Below, one piece after another: positions 49,394-60,354 of a stretch of DNA of 64,000 bases. The notes below the pieces were generated by a model. That model had not been told where the DNA came from. It saw only the letters and a list, made by a program, of their open reading frames with translations, and did no database searches. Source of the DNA: Letharia columbiana (taxonomy: Eukaryota > Ascomycota > Lecanoromycetes > Lecanorales > Parmeliaceae); contig NW_023501114.1 in NCBI RefSeq assembly GCF_014066305.1, positions 1 through 64,000 on the forward strand, given 5' to 3'. Position 1 is the stretch's first letter; each line of letters starts with the position of its first letter. The position numbers and the translations under genes are program-made.

Positions 49394-49787
49394 CTGCTGG
49401 TCTTCCAGGCGGGTCAGGAAATGCCGGCGACTCGGGAGCGCTTTCCTGCAGAATAGCCAAGCAGAGTGGGCCATGTTCTCTGCAATGATCCGCTGCCTCA
49501 AAGAACCGAAAGACAAATGCTTGCATTAGCGCATGTTACTCTGCCTCTTGTTTGCATGATGCCCAAAGCCTAAGGTAATAGCCGGATTCTAATGCCGCTG
49601 GACCATAGAAACCTTGGCGTTCTGAGAGAAAAAGCGACAGCCTCTTAGCATCGGACCGTATGTGAGCCAGATAAAAGGGCGAATTTTTTGCGCGAGCGAT
49701 AAGAGGAGGAAGAAGCGAGGCGGTAAACGACGAGTCCACCGAAACCCATTGGTAGAAATTCCATGAGGGGTAGCGAGTTGCGGTCAA
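49394..49787 (-). pseudogene. Hypothetical protein remnant with internal stop
   Basis: One minus-strand frame reads YPSWNFYQWVSVDSSFTASL to CKQEAE, a stop, then ALMQAFVFRFFEAADHCREH to PGRPAG, ending at a GTATGA donor-like site at 49393. Composition is coding-like throughout. Unrecognised, and the single stop suggests decay. Confidence 0.3.
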
Positions 49788-50637
49788 GATTTGTAGGCGT
49801 TATTTTGGGCTGCCAAGGCTGTCACCAGTCAACCACATTAAGTATTGTACATTTCCACCCTCAAACATCGTACAGACCCTGCTTTTACATTCGAGACCAT
49901 CTCCATACACCCCTAAGAGTTGTATTTAGCTGACAACGCTGTTTAGAAAAGATGACCGACCTACAAATTCCCCGGTTTCGTTTCGATTTTCAGGCTTGCC
50001 GTCCGAGGATTAGTTCCCCCCCGAAAATATTTAGAAAGGTGTGGAGGGGTTGTCTGGGGTACCCCCCCTCCTAGCGATATGAAGAGACGACCAGAGACGC
50101 GCTGATTAACATCCCAGATCCCGGGCCAGCGATTCGCCCAGCAACTCCATTTCACTTTCTGACCGGTTTTCAACGCTCCAGTCTCCCTTGGACTCCAAAT
50201 TCCGCTTGTGTGACTATCTTGTACTAGGATGTAAACGCAAGCTCGGAGAACATTTCCTGCTGGAAGGAGGTTTAGGGAGCCGAAGAGTGGTACATAAGAT
50301 GTTGCACAACCAGTCCACGTACCCACGGCCAACGTCGTCACCGCCAAAGCGACGGCCAACGACACACGGAAAACTCTGTTCGTCCAAAGGGCCACTGAAC
50401 GTAAATGCGTTCTCTGCTCTTTCCGTTCTTCTCCTTTTTGTTTTCAAAGCATCCAGCTTGAACCCTCAATCTTCAAAGTACAATTTTCTCCACCGTGGGA
50501 AAACCGCTTCTTTTCAACGCCTCCATCTCTCCCATCCCTGATACTTAGTACCCATGATGAACATCCCAAGTCGTCATTTTTAAGATACTGGTTGTCGTAA
50601 GTTACGCCTCACGCCACCCACCGAGCTAAATACCGAA
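49788..50637. other. No supported gene
   Basis: Opposing frames (49961-50395 minus, 50188-50541 plus) lack motifs. The minus one begins with a hydrophobic stretch (VSLAVALAVTTLAVG) but the rest is unconvincing. Confidence 0.35.
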
Positions 50638-51155
50638 TCATATCCCAAAACTATGAATCCTTACTGATTCATACCCCTACATCAAAGTTTAAGGCATGAT
50701 TTAGTAGTTTACCATTACTTAGGGTATAATTTGATAATTTGTTATTTATGGTAAAATCGTAAAGAAGAGGAGAGGATCCGCGACCTAGGTTATCCGATTA
50801 TAGAACTAAAAAGATTTCTCCGATCGCATTTAATACGTAATCTATCAGCTTAGATATGTTAGACGAAAGTCGAGTAAGCTAAATTTAGCCTCTTAGTCTA
50901 TCTATACCTAGCCTACGAGTATAGCTCTCATATATACTTCTAATTTCACTTTTAATAGTCTATATAGATATAGATATTTAAATTTTACTCTTAATAAATA
51001 ATATAGATATAAACACCTAGCTATAGTGCATCTATTTATTCTATAAGTAGACTATTCAAGTAGATCACCATGACAAGTTTAATAAATTATCGAATCATAC
51101 TCTAAGCAATGGCGAATTATCGAATTATATCCCTAGGGGTTATGATTCAGTTATT

Positions 51156-52296
51156 GGAAAGCTTGCTTTCTCATTACTCAAGAATAAAATCACTTCTGTG
51201 CCAAGCCTCGCTGTGAGATCATTCTGGGAAACTCTTACCTTATTGGGAAGTAACTAAGGATTTAGTAGATCTTGGCTAAGAACATCAATTTCTTCTCTGA
51301 TTTTCTCTATTTCTTGTCTCAATTAATTTTAGATTTTGGCCTCGCATCCTCTGCAGCTCGACGTACTGTAAATCGGTATTAAAAGAATTATCAAAAACAA
51401 AATACCGAGCGCGCTCTCTTATAGTTACACTCTTAAAATCAGCTACGATCTTAGAGAAAAGCTTAAAGTCGATAGTAACGTCGATTACCTTCGTGCGATA
51501 TCGCATTATAATCTCAACCTCAGCCTACGATATCTCAAAATCTTCTCTAAACTACTCTCGAAGGTATTAATTCTATACGTATTATCGAGACGTAAATAAA
51601 TATCTTTAAGCTCGGTACTTCAGACCCCGATATCAAACGCCCTATATTCGATGTTTATAATATATATCTACGAAAAAATCAAGGTCTCGGCGCTCTGAAA
51701 CGCGCTTACGGAAAAGTCGAAATAAGTCGTTTTTATCTTCAACGAGAGGTTGCCGAGGATTTATATAATGATCTCGTATATTAAATACGTCTTTAAGAAG
51801 AGCGATTCTTATAAGAGTCTATTAGTATCGAATTATAAGACGCCTTAGATTACGTATTTTATATTATGGAAGATTAGTATATAGCGGCCGGTTAGCCTCA
51901 AATTAAGGATAAACTTAAGACTTTGTTATGTACGGCGATTCGATATAGAGATCTTAAGGCTATTTATAAGCAACTTCGGTTTATAATTAATAATCGTTGT
52001 AAGGAATTTCTTTAGGGGGATTATAGTTATGATCTTGACGAAGCGGACGACCTTATACCGATCTCAAAATGGGCTTTATGTAAATAATTTCGAGCTTGCG
52101 AGGACGGCCCCTCCGGCAGGAGCCCCGGAGGAGTCGGAGAGCCCCCGGAGGGTAGGGGGTTTAGGGGGTCTCCCTTAATAGAATTGGTATTATGCAGTAG
52201 TAATCTTCTCAGTCTTCTCAGTCTTCTCAGTCTTCTCAGTCTTCTCACATCCTCGGCAAGTTTTCCACTACTGGGTAGCCCCGCGCCCCAGCACAT
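51156..52296 (+). mobile_element. Family B element, copy 2
   Basis: 1,141 bp, from GGAAAGCTTGCTTTC to GCGCCCCAGCACAT, flanked by ATT on both sides. It is the best-preserved copy. Plus-strand traces include VYNIYLRKNQGLGALKRAYG, YLQREVAEDLYNDLVY and TAIRYRDLKAIYKQLRFIIN; a minus-strand frame (51506-51285) is also open. No known transposase or reverse transcriptase motif was recognised. A GC-rich block (52080-52170) and a decamer repeat lie before the 3' end. Confidence 0.65.
52204..52248. repeat. Decamer tandem repeat TCTTCTCAGT
   Basis: Four and a half near-perfect copies sit inside family B copy 2, just before its conserved 3' end. They are absent from copies 1 and 3. Confidence 0.9.
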
Positions 52297-52374
52297 ATTT
52301 AGGGGTATGGTTCGGTAAGGATTTATAGTTTTAGGGTATGATTTAGTAATTAGCCCGCCACCCACCCGCTCGCC

Positions 52375-52830
52375 ATGTCCTCGAACCTGACCCCGAAAGC
52401 ATGCGCGGGAACCACTCAGTCACTGGCTCTCAACACGTCGCCGCCGTTCATCAAGATACTCACTCGACCCCTCCTACGCGCACGAAGCGTTCACGAACCA
52501 ATCAGACTCCAGCAAACCCGACAACAGCACCAAGACCACCACCGCTCTTCCCATCCAGCACCCATCTCCGACCATACCCTCCTAAATCCCGGCTCTCGAG
52601 AACACCATCCCCCCATCTTTCGCACCATCATTCTCCTCACACTCTCTAACGTCAACATTGCATCGAAGATCCACAGTCAGTGGCCAACCCTGCCTTTGAG
52701 CAACCTGGGCTTGATACAACGGTCATCGCTTCACAGCCCTCCAGGTCAGACAGCATCCTTGGAGACATCATGATCAGCCTGCCGATCGTGGCTGGCCGGC
52801 GTAGAAGAATTGCAAACATGCGTTCTGTAT
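52375..52830 (+). pseudogene. Hypothetical Ser/Thr/Pro-rich protein fragment
   Basis: Coding-like plus-strand text in shifting frames: SLDPSYAHEAFTNQSDSSKP, then LENTIPPSFAPSFSSHSLTS, then FEQPGLDTTVIASQPSRSDS to MRSV and a stop near 52830. Repeats on its left may have cut it. Unrecognised. Confidence 0.3.
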
Positions 52831-54430
52831 AGGGTAAGCGATCACCTTGCGGAGATAGTTTTGAAGATCGATGGGCGCCTAGAAGTAGAAGATCGACGAC
52901 TCTCCGAGTCTAGAGTTTCCACTCTGGACAACCAGCCTCTTGCACTTCTTGCTCCATATTGTCCCGTTCCTCCAGTTTCGGATCCTCGGCCGCGTGGTTG
53001 GGAAGCGGAAGATAACCGTTGACGTCGTCGTGGGTCCCCATGCACGAGTTCTGCCATAGTTGGTGTCATGTTTCGTGCGCCTCATACCTGCCTTTGACGT
53101 ATCGCATCCAGATATAGGTGTCATGTAACGCAGGGTCTGCAGTCACGACTTGTGTCTTGTGGACACGTTCGCAGTCCTTGATAGATGACGCAGAGACCCT
53201 AATCCCACATTCCGCTGTCCGGCAAAGCGATCCATCCGGTGAGAGCTATCCTCTATTCGCATAACCCAAAGAACGACGATATATCTATATGGCATACTAT
53301 CGGTGTAGTAACAAACAACCGTCATCGTGCCCACAGATCTTGGCGCTGGAACACTTAAACCGATATCACTTTATCACCTACTTTGATACTTTAAGGTCGG
53401 CAGGGGGGTTTTACTAATCATACCTGGAGAGTCTTAGCAAAATTGTAGGCGGGGAATATTTCGACCCGCATTGACAAGGCTTAGGGTATAAGTAGCTATA
53501 GTGTAAAATAATATCGTATTTTACAGAGATCCTAGGAGTATTTTTAAAAATTAGAAGAATTTTCGCTCAGGATATCCCTAAATCAGGAGATCTTCTCAGT
53601 CCTACCACTAATGACTAAGCCGTATTTTACACTTTGACGTAATACTGCTTTACAGCCTACACCCCATCCCATCACACCCCATCCCCTCACACCCCGTCCC
53701 ATCACACCCCGTCCCATCACATCCCACCACCCCCCGTAAGACCTCGAGAATATCATTCCTGCGAGAACTTTAGCTAAATCGCTTGAATCTGAAGTCAGAA
53801 ATTAAAAAGCGTGGATGTAATTTACAGTAGCCAGATCCCGAAAACGAGGCTTGGCATTCGTATTTACGGAAATAATTATAGAAGACTCGCTTTCTCAGGA
53901 GACTCCCGGGAGGAGTCTTAAACCACGATATCATGAGATTGAAAAATAATTGATATAAAAAGATTCTTCAAGAGGATTTTAGGGTAGATACGTTGAATCT
54001 TGTAATAAATCTTTATTTGTAAATGATACTTATGGTATTCTTGTTACCTAACTAGCCTACATAGACCATTACGAAAAACCCTCTGCCGACCTTAATGTAC
54101 TCAAATAACTAGCGCTTTGGAGAAGTTCCATACGGCGCGACTTTAAAAAAAACCGAAAGCTCGAAACTTTGTCATCAAATTCTTCTTCGATAGACCTCTC
54201 GTTGCGAAGCCAAGTTGAAGAGCGGTGACCTTCCGTTAAATACTACCCCGATAGTACAACGGGTACGCACGCAAAGTCCTAGACAGCGCTAGCGGCAACC
54301 CTAACCCCACCTACCTTCGGAAGGCGGCCCGGTAGCGGGGAGGTCCACCACTAACTCCAAGGTACCCCACCTATTTCTGGGGAGCGCCTAGGTTGAACTC
54401 TACATAGGCCAAGGCATTAGGCCTAGAAAC
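52831..54430. other. No supported gene; mixed unique and worn repeat DNA
   Basis: The left part (to about 53400) has only short frames. The AT-rich 53440-54060 section resembles RIP-affected DNA. The last 300 bp before the hAT element have normal composition. A tandem repeat lies at 53659-53733. Confidence 0.35.
53659..53733. repeat. 15-bp tandem repeat ACACCCCRTCCCATC
   Basis: Four good copies and a degenerate fifth, all C-rich on the plus strand. Confidence 0.85.
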
Positions 54431-56949
54431 TAGTGATGTGATTTTGACTTTGCAGTAATTACACTTTACAGTAATTACAAGTGTAATTACTGTAAGACAC
54501 ATGAGCCTGACGGTCACGCTAGTAGGGCACTAGTAGGTACTTAATATTTGGCCTGAAAGCCTCCTATTGGGAGGTACCATTTCCGAATAATGTAGTTGCT
54601 ACGAGATTTCTGCCATGGCGTATTCAAGAAATGAGGCTATACACATCTGAGGTACGTGTCACACGTAATGGGACGTCTTCCAATGCCTCGCCCGCCTCAA
54701 TATCGGACTCATCGTCGCCAGCCAGCATACCTGTAGGCTCCGGTGCAGGTAGATAATCTTCCTCCAGATCCACCTCTCTATTATCGTCCAACACCAGCCA
54801 TGATTCCTCTGTAGCCATGGTGTTTTTCTTCTTTCTGGGGGCCTCCTCATCCTCCACTCTTGCGTCATGCTTGTAGCGTAAAACCCGGGCGTTAATGTAG
54901 AGGAATTGAAGCTTGTTCATTCGCTCAGGGAGAGTGCGATTCCGAGCCTTGTTATGTAGGAGGTTTTGAATGGAAAATGCTCGCTCTGAAGCAACTGAAT
55001 TAGCTGGAGTTTTGAACAGTCTCAAGGCCAAAGTAGCGAGTTTTGGAGCTATCGTTTGGGCACGTAACCAGAAGAGAACGCAGTGACTTTTATCCTTCCA
55101 GCATGGTGCGTTAGCAGTAAAGACCCCCGTCCGATGCTTGAATTGATAGAAGGTCTCACGAACTTGTTGTTGTTCAGCCTCAGTACCAGGAATATGAGTA
55201 TCAAGGAAGTCAAGGACGTGACTTTGTTCGCTGTCAGACAGCCCCTCACTGATATGAGCTGGATCTAGGTGAAATGCCGCGTAATGGATTGGTAGCACCT
55301 GCTTTTTGAACTGAGTATGCCAGACTGCTTTTAGCCATTCCCCTTTGGTGTTTTGATGAGGCTCAAAAATACGTCGTACATGAGAGGCTTGTCGAAAGGA
55401 AGAATGATTGTAGAGGCGGCGAAGATGAGATTCAATGGTCCTCCACCTCTTTAATACATAGCCCAAATGTGCATGCCCTGATTCTGACATAATCTGTTGC
55501 TCATGTATAACGCCGAAGATCTCTTTCAAATCCTCCAACTCAGCCCAAAATGTAGGGTCCTCCAGTAGCCTGTTGACACTTTGGGCCTTTGCTGTTGATT
55601 TGTCTATACGGTCATCAAGTGTGTAACGACGTAGGGCTGCTTTGCTTCGTAGAAGAGAGTTAATCAGACGATACTGAGTACCCCACCGCGTAATGCATGA
55701 GAGTGTAAGGGCGTAGACTCGTTCACCGGGGTTTTCTTTCCTCATGCAGTCACGGAGCACAGCTAGCATTTTATCAGCCTTCCAGAAATAGACCGCGATA
55801 GACTGAGCGGATTTGAAGACTCTATCGAACCATTCTAGCTCCGAAACGTGACGCATAAGTAGCTGAATACCATGACTGTCACATGGAACAAATAAACAGT
55901 GCTCCCAGCCAGGCATCTTTCGTAATTCGGCCCACATGGTACGCATTTTTGCCTCGGTGTCTGTAGCCAGGGAATTGACGCGTGCAACATGGCCTCCGGT
56001 CCAAAATAACACTCTTTCATGAATGTGCTCAGCCAATTCCAGGCCGCCATGACGTAGGGCCGGTATATCAACAGACTCCAGATAAAGAGCTCCCATTTCG
56101 GTCTGCACCGAAAGATTGGTCATGCGGTTATGATTGATGTTGGAAGAGCCGTCAGTGACGAAATTTAGGTGGTTACTGTCGTTAAGATACTGCACTACCA
56201 GCTTCTTAAGATCCTCGTATGCGTGATCCAAAAGCTCCTCTGAAAAGGCCTTTCTGCTGGGAAGTTTGTAGGCCGGATTCAGCCGTGTAATAAAGGCTCT
56301 CAAATAGTACTCGTCGTATGTACTCAATGGTCTTCCTCCAACATAGACAGCTAATGCAGCTAGCTCATGAAGTCTTTGAGTTTCTTCGGGGGACAGCTTG
56401 CTGTGACCGGTGATTTTGGACTGTCTGTCCTGCTTTCCAAAAAAGGATGTGTAGATTTCCTCCTCTTCCTGAGCGAGACCATTGTTTTGCCGCCACTTGA
56501 TGACAATATGAGAGTCGTTATTAACAGGGTTCTCGAGGTAGGGACGGCAGGACTCCAAGTGCTTCTTCATGCGTGTGCCATTGACGGCAAGATTCGAATA
56601 TTTGGTGCAAAATTTGCAGCTGGTAAGCATAGCCGAAGCCCCTAAGGGAGGACGAGACTCGATGAAGGCATTCCAGACCGTCTGGTCTCTTGTATTGCTT
56701 GGTCCATGGCGAGGCATGCTTGGTAGAAGGCTTAATGGTGAAAGGATGACTGTAAAAAGGTGGATTTGAATAGAGAAGGCAAAATTTCTCCGCAGAGAAT
56801 TGCCAAGACCATGGATTTGACCAATCAGAAGGCTTACATAAGGATTACTAAGTGTTTTACATGATTTTACACGCTGTCACGCACTTTTTGCCTTACAATA
56901 CTGTAATTACTGTAAGGCACTTAGCCTTACATGTAAAATCACATCCCTA
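54431..56949 (-). mobile_element. Complete hAT transposon
   Basis: 2,519 bp. The ends are short inverted repeats, TAGTGATGTGATTTT at the left and TAGGGATGTGATTTT as reverse complement of the right (one mismatch). Near-perfect 8-bp target duplications flank it: CTAGAAAC (54423-54430) and CTCGAAAC (56950-56957). Subterminal GTAATTAC-type motifs recur at both ends. It encodes one intact transposase and shows none of the RIP damage of its neighbours, so it may be recent and possibly still active. Confidence 0.9.
54624..56717 (-). CDS. hAT family transposase (697 aa)
   Basis: An uninterrupted 697-aa frame starting at ATG 56717. The N-terminal BED-type zinc finger spans about residues 14-58 with SCKFC (Cys34, Cys37), KKHLESC (His53, Cys57). 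The central RNase-H-like catalytic region carries FVTDGSSNINHNRMTN (about 190-205), LATDTEAKMRTMW and FVPCDSHGIQLLMRHV. The C-terminal hAT dimerisation region (about 575-640) holds LALRLFKTPANSVASERAFS and NKLQFLYINARV. An acidic tail with a KKK patch follows. It cuts and pastes DNA in the nucleus. Length, frame and all family landmarks look intact. The deleted relative at 18.1 kb could be mobilised by it. Confidence 0.93.
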   Translation of the reverse strand: MPRHGPSNTRDQTVWNAFIESRPPLGASAMLTSCKFCTKYSNLAVNGTRMKKHLESCRPYLENPVNNDSHIVIKWRQNNGLAQEEEEIYTSFFGKQDRQSKITGHSKLSPEETQRLHELAALAVYVGGRPLSTYDEYYLRAFITRLNPAYKLPSRKAFSEELLDHAYEDLKKLVVQYLNDSNHLNFVTDGSSNINHNRMTNLSVQTEMGALYLESVDIPALRHGGLELAEHIHERVLFWTGGHVARVNSLATDTEAKMRTMWAELRKMPGWEHCLFVPCDSHGIQLLMRHVSELEWFDRVFKSAQSIAVYFWKADKMLAVLRDCMRKENPGERVYALTLSCITRWGTQYRLINSLLRSKAALRRYTLDDRIDKSTAKAQSVNRLLEDPTFWAELEDLKEIFGVIHEQQIMSESGHAHLGYVLKRWRTIESHLRRLYNHSSFRQASHVRRIFEPHQNTKGEWLKAVWHTQFKKQVLPIHYAAFHLDPAHISEGLSDSEQSHVLDFLDTHIPGTEAEQQQVRETFYQFKHRTGVFTANAPCWKDKSHCVLFWLRAQTIAPKLATLALRLFKTPANSVASERAFSIQNLLHNKARNRTLPERMNKLQFLYINARVLRYKHDARVEDEEAPRKKKNTMATEESWLVLDDNREVDLEEDYLPAPEPTGMLAGDDESDIEAGEALEDVPLRVTRTSDVYSLIS

Positions 56950-56956
56950 CTCGAAA

Positions 56957-57390
56957 CTGGCCTTACTTTAGATCAGGCACGATCTCGAGGCAGATCTAAG
57001 CGCCATCGTCCATGCGAACCTTCACGCGGGCCGTTACTCTATCCGAGATCTCGGGCACTGGCAGTTTTGGCGTCCAGAACCGGGACTTTGCGCGCGCCGA
57101 CCTCCGTAGAAAGACGTTGTCGGAGTTACCGATTTTTCCTTCTTCGGATAGCCCACAGGGGTCGAAGCGAGGCGCGTCCCATCATTTTTGAAGGGGTCTG
57201 GGCTGATCACCCGGGGCTCTACGCAGCCTTAGGTGGTGGGTTCTCGACCAATACCTGACGTGCACATTCGTGCAGGATTAGCCAAGACCGCGGCCGAATT
57301 TTTCGTTATGGAACCAGCAGCTTTTCCATCATTGGATCTATCTATAGAAGACGTATTTGTAAATCATTTTATAACATGCGCGGTAGAGTA
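56957..57390 (+). pseudogene. Coding-like fragment beside the hAT insertion
   Basis: One plus-strand frame, with a few stops, reads DLSAIVHANLHAGRYSIRDL, then HIRAGLAKTAAEFFVMEP and FPSLDLSIEDVFVNHFITCA to a TAG near 57390. It looks like the C-terminal part of a protein gene broken before or by the hAT insertion. I do not recognise the family. Confidence 0.3.
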
Positions 57391-57657
57391 ATGAATGCAA
57401 GCGCGTGGAGGAAGTCCCTGAGGAACAAATAACATGAAGAATCAAATAGTCTATGGTTTAGTGAAGCATCGTGACTCTCCCAAACTGTCGCTCCAACTGC
57501 TGACGCTTTTTATGACCTTACATCACTTCGTGTGAACACGCTGTCTGGAATTTATGCTGTGAATCGATCCTGGGGTTCGTGACCAGACTAGGGTTTCTTC
57601 TATGTCATTTTCAGGCTCTCCATGCCGGTTCTTTTCGTTGGCCTGATGTCCAGTGAC

Positions 57658-59213
57658 TTACTGGCTTTGCTGAGGACAGAACGGAGAGGCTATCGGGGCT
57701 ATGTTCTTGCTGTCGTCCAGATGGGCCATGGGTGCGCTACTGTAGCCGTAGTCCACAAGGGAGGTGGCCTGAGTTGCCAGCCTACTAGGAGAAAATTCGT
57801 TGAATTCCTGGACTGCTGATAGAGACTGACGGTCGTTGGAACCAAATGCTGGTGCAGATGCCAGCGGCGCTTGGAACTGATTTGGTGAGAGTGAGGTCGC
57901 AACGAATGTCCTATCAACATTTGACTCAGCAACAGCCATGGCTTGTTGGTTTCCCATACCCCAGTTCATCCGGCACGCAATGTAGGCTGCTTCCGCCAAA
58001 TCTACTGCGCCCTTCTCGTCGGTTGGACCTACTTCAAGATCATTTTGTAATTCTTTGATGGCATCTCCCATCCAGATAATGTCTGGAACCTCCCAAGCCG
58101 ATAAGGATGCCACTTTGCCCTTCCAAGCTTTGGTCATGCTTGACTGTCGCAGAAGACCTTGAATGACTTTAGTGGCGTCCCATTGATCGATTGTTTGACC
58201 ACGTTCGAAATGCTGGATAGCGATATGGCTCAGACGGTCGTTGAAAGTGACGAAGGTACTGATGCAGAAGCCACAAGACCAGGCTTGCTTCTCCACTGTG
58301 TACTTGAACTTCACTGCGATTGCTTCACCTTGAGACTTAAGGTGAATACCATGTATTTTACTCAAATGGTTGACCATGTCATGCCGTCTTTTGGAGGAAA
58401 AGGATTCCGGCGGTCCTTGCAGACACGCTTGAGCGTTGTGCTCTAAGAGGTGATCATTATGTGGATTTGAAACCCCGCAGAACGCACATTGAGACCCTTG
58501 TTGTGTAGCTTCCCTTGGCCCCTTTAGCATGCAGAAGTAGGTCGTATCATGCTCCCTTTCATGTTTCTTCCAGTCGGATTGGTTCTTGAATGGTCTGACG
58601 TAGTCGCAGAGGGTACAGTAGTACTTGGCCTTTGCTGAAGGGGGTGGAATAGTCGCCGTAAGACAACGCTGCGTCAAGGAGCCCTGCGTAAGGGCTTGCT
58701 GTTTGGGCTCAAGATCAGGTGGGTGGTTGATTGGGCCAGGGGTGCTTGCATCAGACGAGATAGGTTGGACTCCATGCCCTTGGTCGAGCAGCCACTGGTG
58801 AATAGGAGGTGAGACGGACACGTCGTCAATTTCAAAACCGCCTACAGGAAGAGTCAGCTTTGGGTCATGGTGTAGTGCTTCTTTCACGCACTCAGGGTGC
58901 GAGCTGAATACAACCAAGCGCCAACGTCGATGCTTGCGCAATGCCTCAAGGCTGCGATAGCTCGGACTTGATCGCGTGTTAGGCATGCGTGATCTGAGCG
59001 ATTTGGAAGGCTTTGCCCTAGCGATCGAGCAAGCTTGAGCCATGCAAAGATGTTCCCATCATCTTCATCTTTTAGAATCCCAATTGCTTCGATGTGCTGC
59101 TCCTGTGTAGGAGCAATGGCGGAGGTGGTTGGAGTGCTGACTAATCGAGTATCGGCCACTTGGAAGCTGCTCTCCTGCATGCGAGGTAAGCTGGGGAAGG
59201 CCATTGCGCACAT
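57658..59213 (-). CDS. C2H2-type zinc-finger protein (copy D, 501 aa)
   Basis: Exon 1 59213-58892 and exon 2 58841-57658 join in phase 1 across a 50-nt intron (GTGCGT donor, GCTGAC branch, TGTAG acceptor). N-terminal helical repeats read IGILKDEDDGNIFAWL and IAALRHCASIDVGAWL. Zinc segments: YYCTLCDYVRPFKNQSDW with HEREH (about 183-205), QCAFCGVSNPHNDH (about 225-240), and SCGFCISTFVTFNDR with HIAIQH (about 285-310). Compared with copies B and C it is shorter, ends PFCPQQSQ, and lacks the basic C-terminal nuclear signal. It has the same architecture and intron position. Confidence 0.8.
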
Positions 59214-59998
59214 GCGGATGTAGAACGTGAGACATGGAGGGCGAAAGCTTTTGTAGACGGAGCATCACTGGCCACGGCCATTGCCTCTCCGGCTGGCTCT
59301 ACATCTTAGATGGTGGTTAATTTATCATGATGATGCATGTACCTTTATTGTGATACAATGTGGGATGAAGCACATGCAGGCTAGCCTTATATAGCATAGC
59401 TTACTTGGCCCGTGAGTCTGTTGTTGGCGCCCAACTGATCCTCTATGAAGCGGGTGACAGATGCCCCTAAGATCAGGAAAGCAGAAAAGAATCTTCCAAG
59501 CAGAGATCTGGCGCTGAAATTTACGGTTAATGAGTTATAGATCATAGATGATTGAAAAGATCTTCCCGCGAGAGTAAATGAGTTGAGGAAGTATTGACCG
59601 ACTTACGTATGCTGTGTGACAAGGCAGACCATTCCTTTAAACGATTTTCAAGGACGAACCTGAGCTGCACGCTAGTACACTAGTCAGCATCCTACGCTTC
59701 GCTACAACTTCTCCGTCCACCAACATCGCTAAATTGATCACTATGACGCCATATCGGATAAACATATGGCCGAAAGATATGACTTTGTTAGTTTCGCGCC
59801 GTCGCGGGAACTATTGGACGTGAGACTCGGCACCGATTAAGAGATTTCTGTGTTGTGTTACCAGTGACAAAAGTACATATGAATACAAGTACTATGAACC
59901 CTTGCCCGAACCCGCGAGTCAACTTTATCGACTTCCACACTCCCCCACTCTTATTTTCATTTTTTACCCCGTTTCCCACGCTAAAGCACTGCTTAATT
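59214..59998. other. Upstream of C2H2 copy D; no gene seen
   Basis: Probably the promoter and 5' UTR of copy D. A short minus-strand frame at 59788-59979 has no recognisable content. Confidence 0.4.
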
Positions 59999-60354
59999 GG
60001 AAAGCTTGCTTTCTTAATACTTAAGACTTAAAAATGAGAATGGGTGCTACGCTAAGATGCTAGTAACCAATTAGATTATCGAATTTCACGATTTCTAGTC
60101 TAAAATATATCTTATTTCTTTATTTTTAATCTAAATACGGGTATATTTAAAAGAGAAAGTATTATAAGACTAAATCTCGAATATTAACTTTATTAATTTA
60201 TTCTATTTAATTTCTTTAACGTTACGTAATAAGTAATAATAAAAATATATTTATAAAGTTATAGAGTTAATTATATACTTTTAAATAATATAGCGAAAAT
60301 AAAATTTAATAAAGTATTCGTAAAGATATATTAAAAATTAAGATTTATCGAGTA

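Larger units (their letters stand above)
50638..52351. mobile_element. Family A element, copy 2, split by a family B insertion
   Basis: The left arm begins at about 50638 (ATACCGAATCATATCCC) and the right arm resumes at 52300-52351 (AGGGGTATGGTTCGGTAAGG, ending AGTAATT). The internal text (ATCCGCGACCTAGGTTATCC, TTTCTCCGATCGCATTTAAT) matches copies 1 and 3. Family B copy 2 interrupts the right arm between 51155 and 52297, at GTTATT/TTAGGGG. Confidence 0.7.

Noticed and set aside
50188..50541. Plus-strand frame of 117 codons near 50.3 kb
   Set aside because: No recognisable content, opposed by an equally long frame, and no splice or start context to support it.
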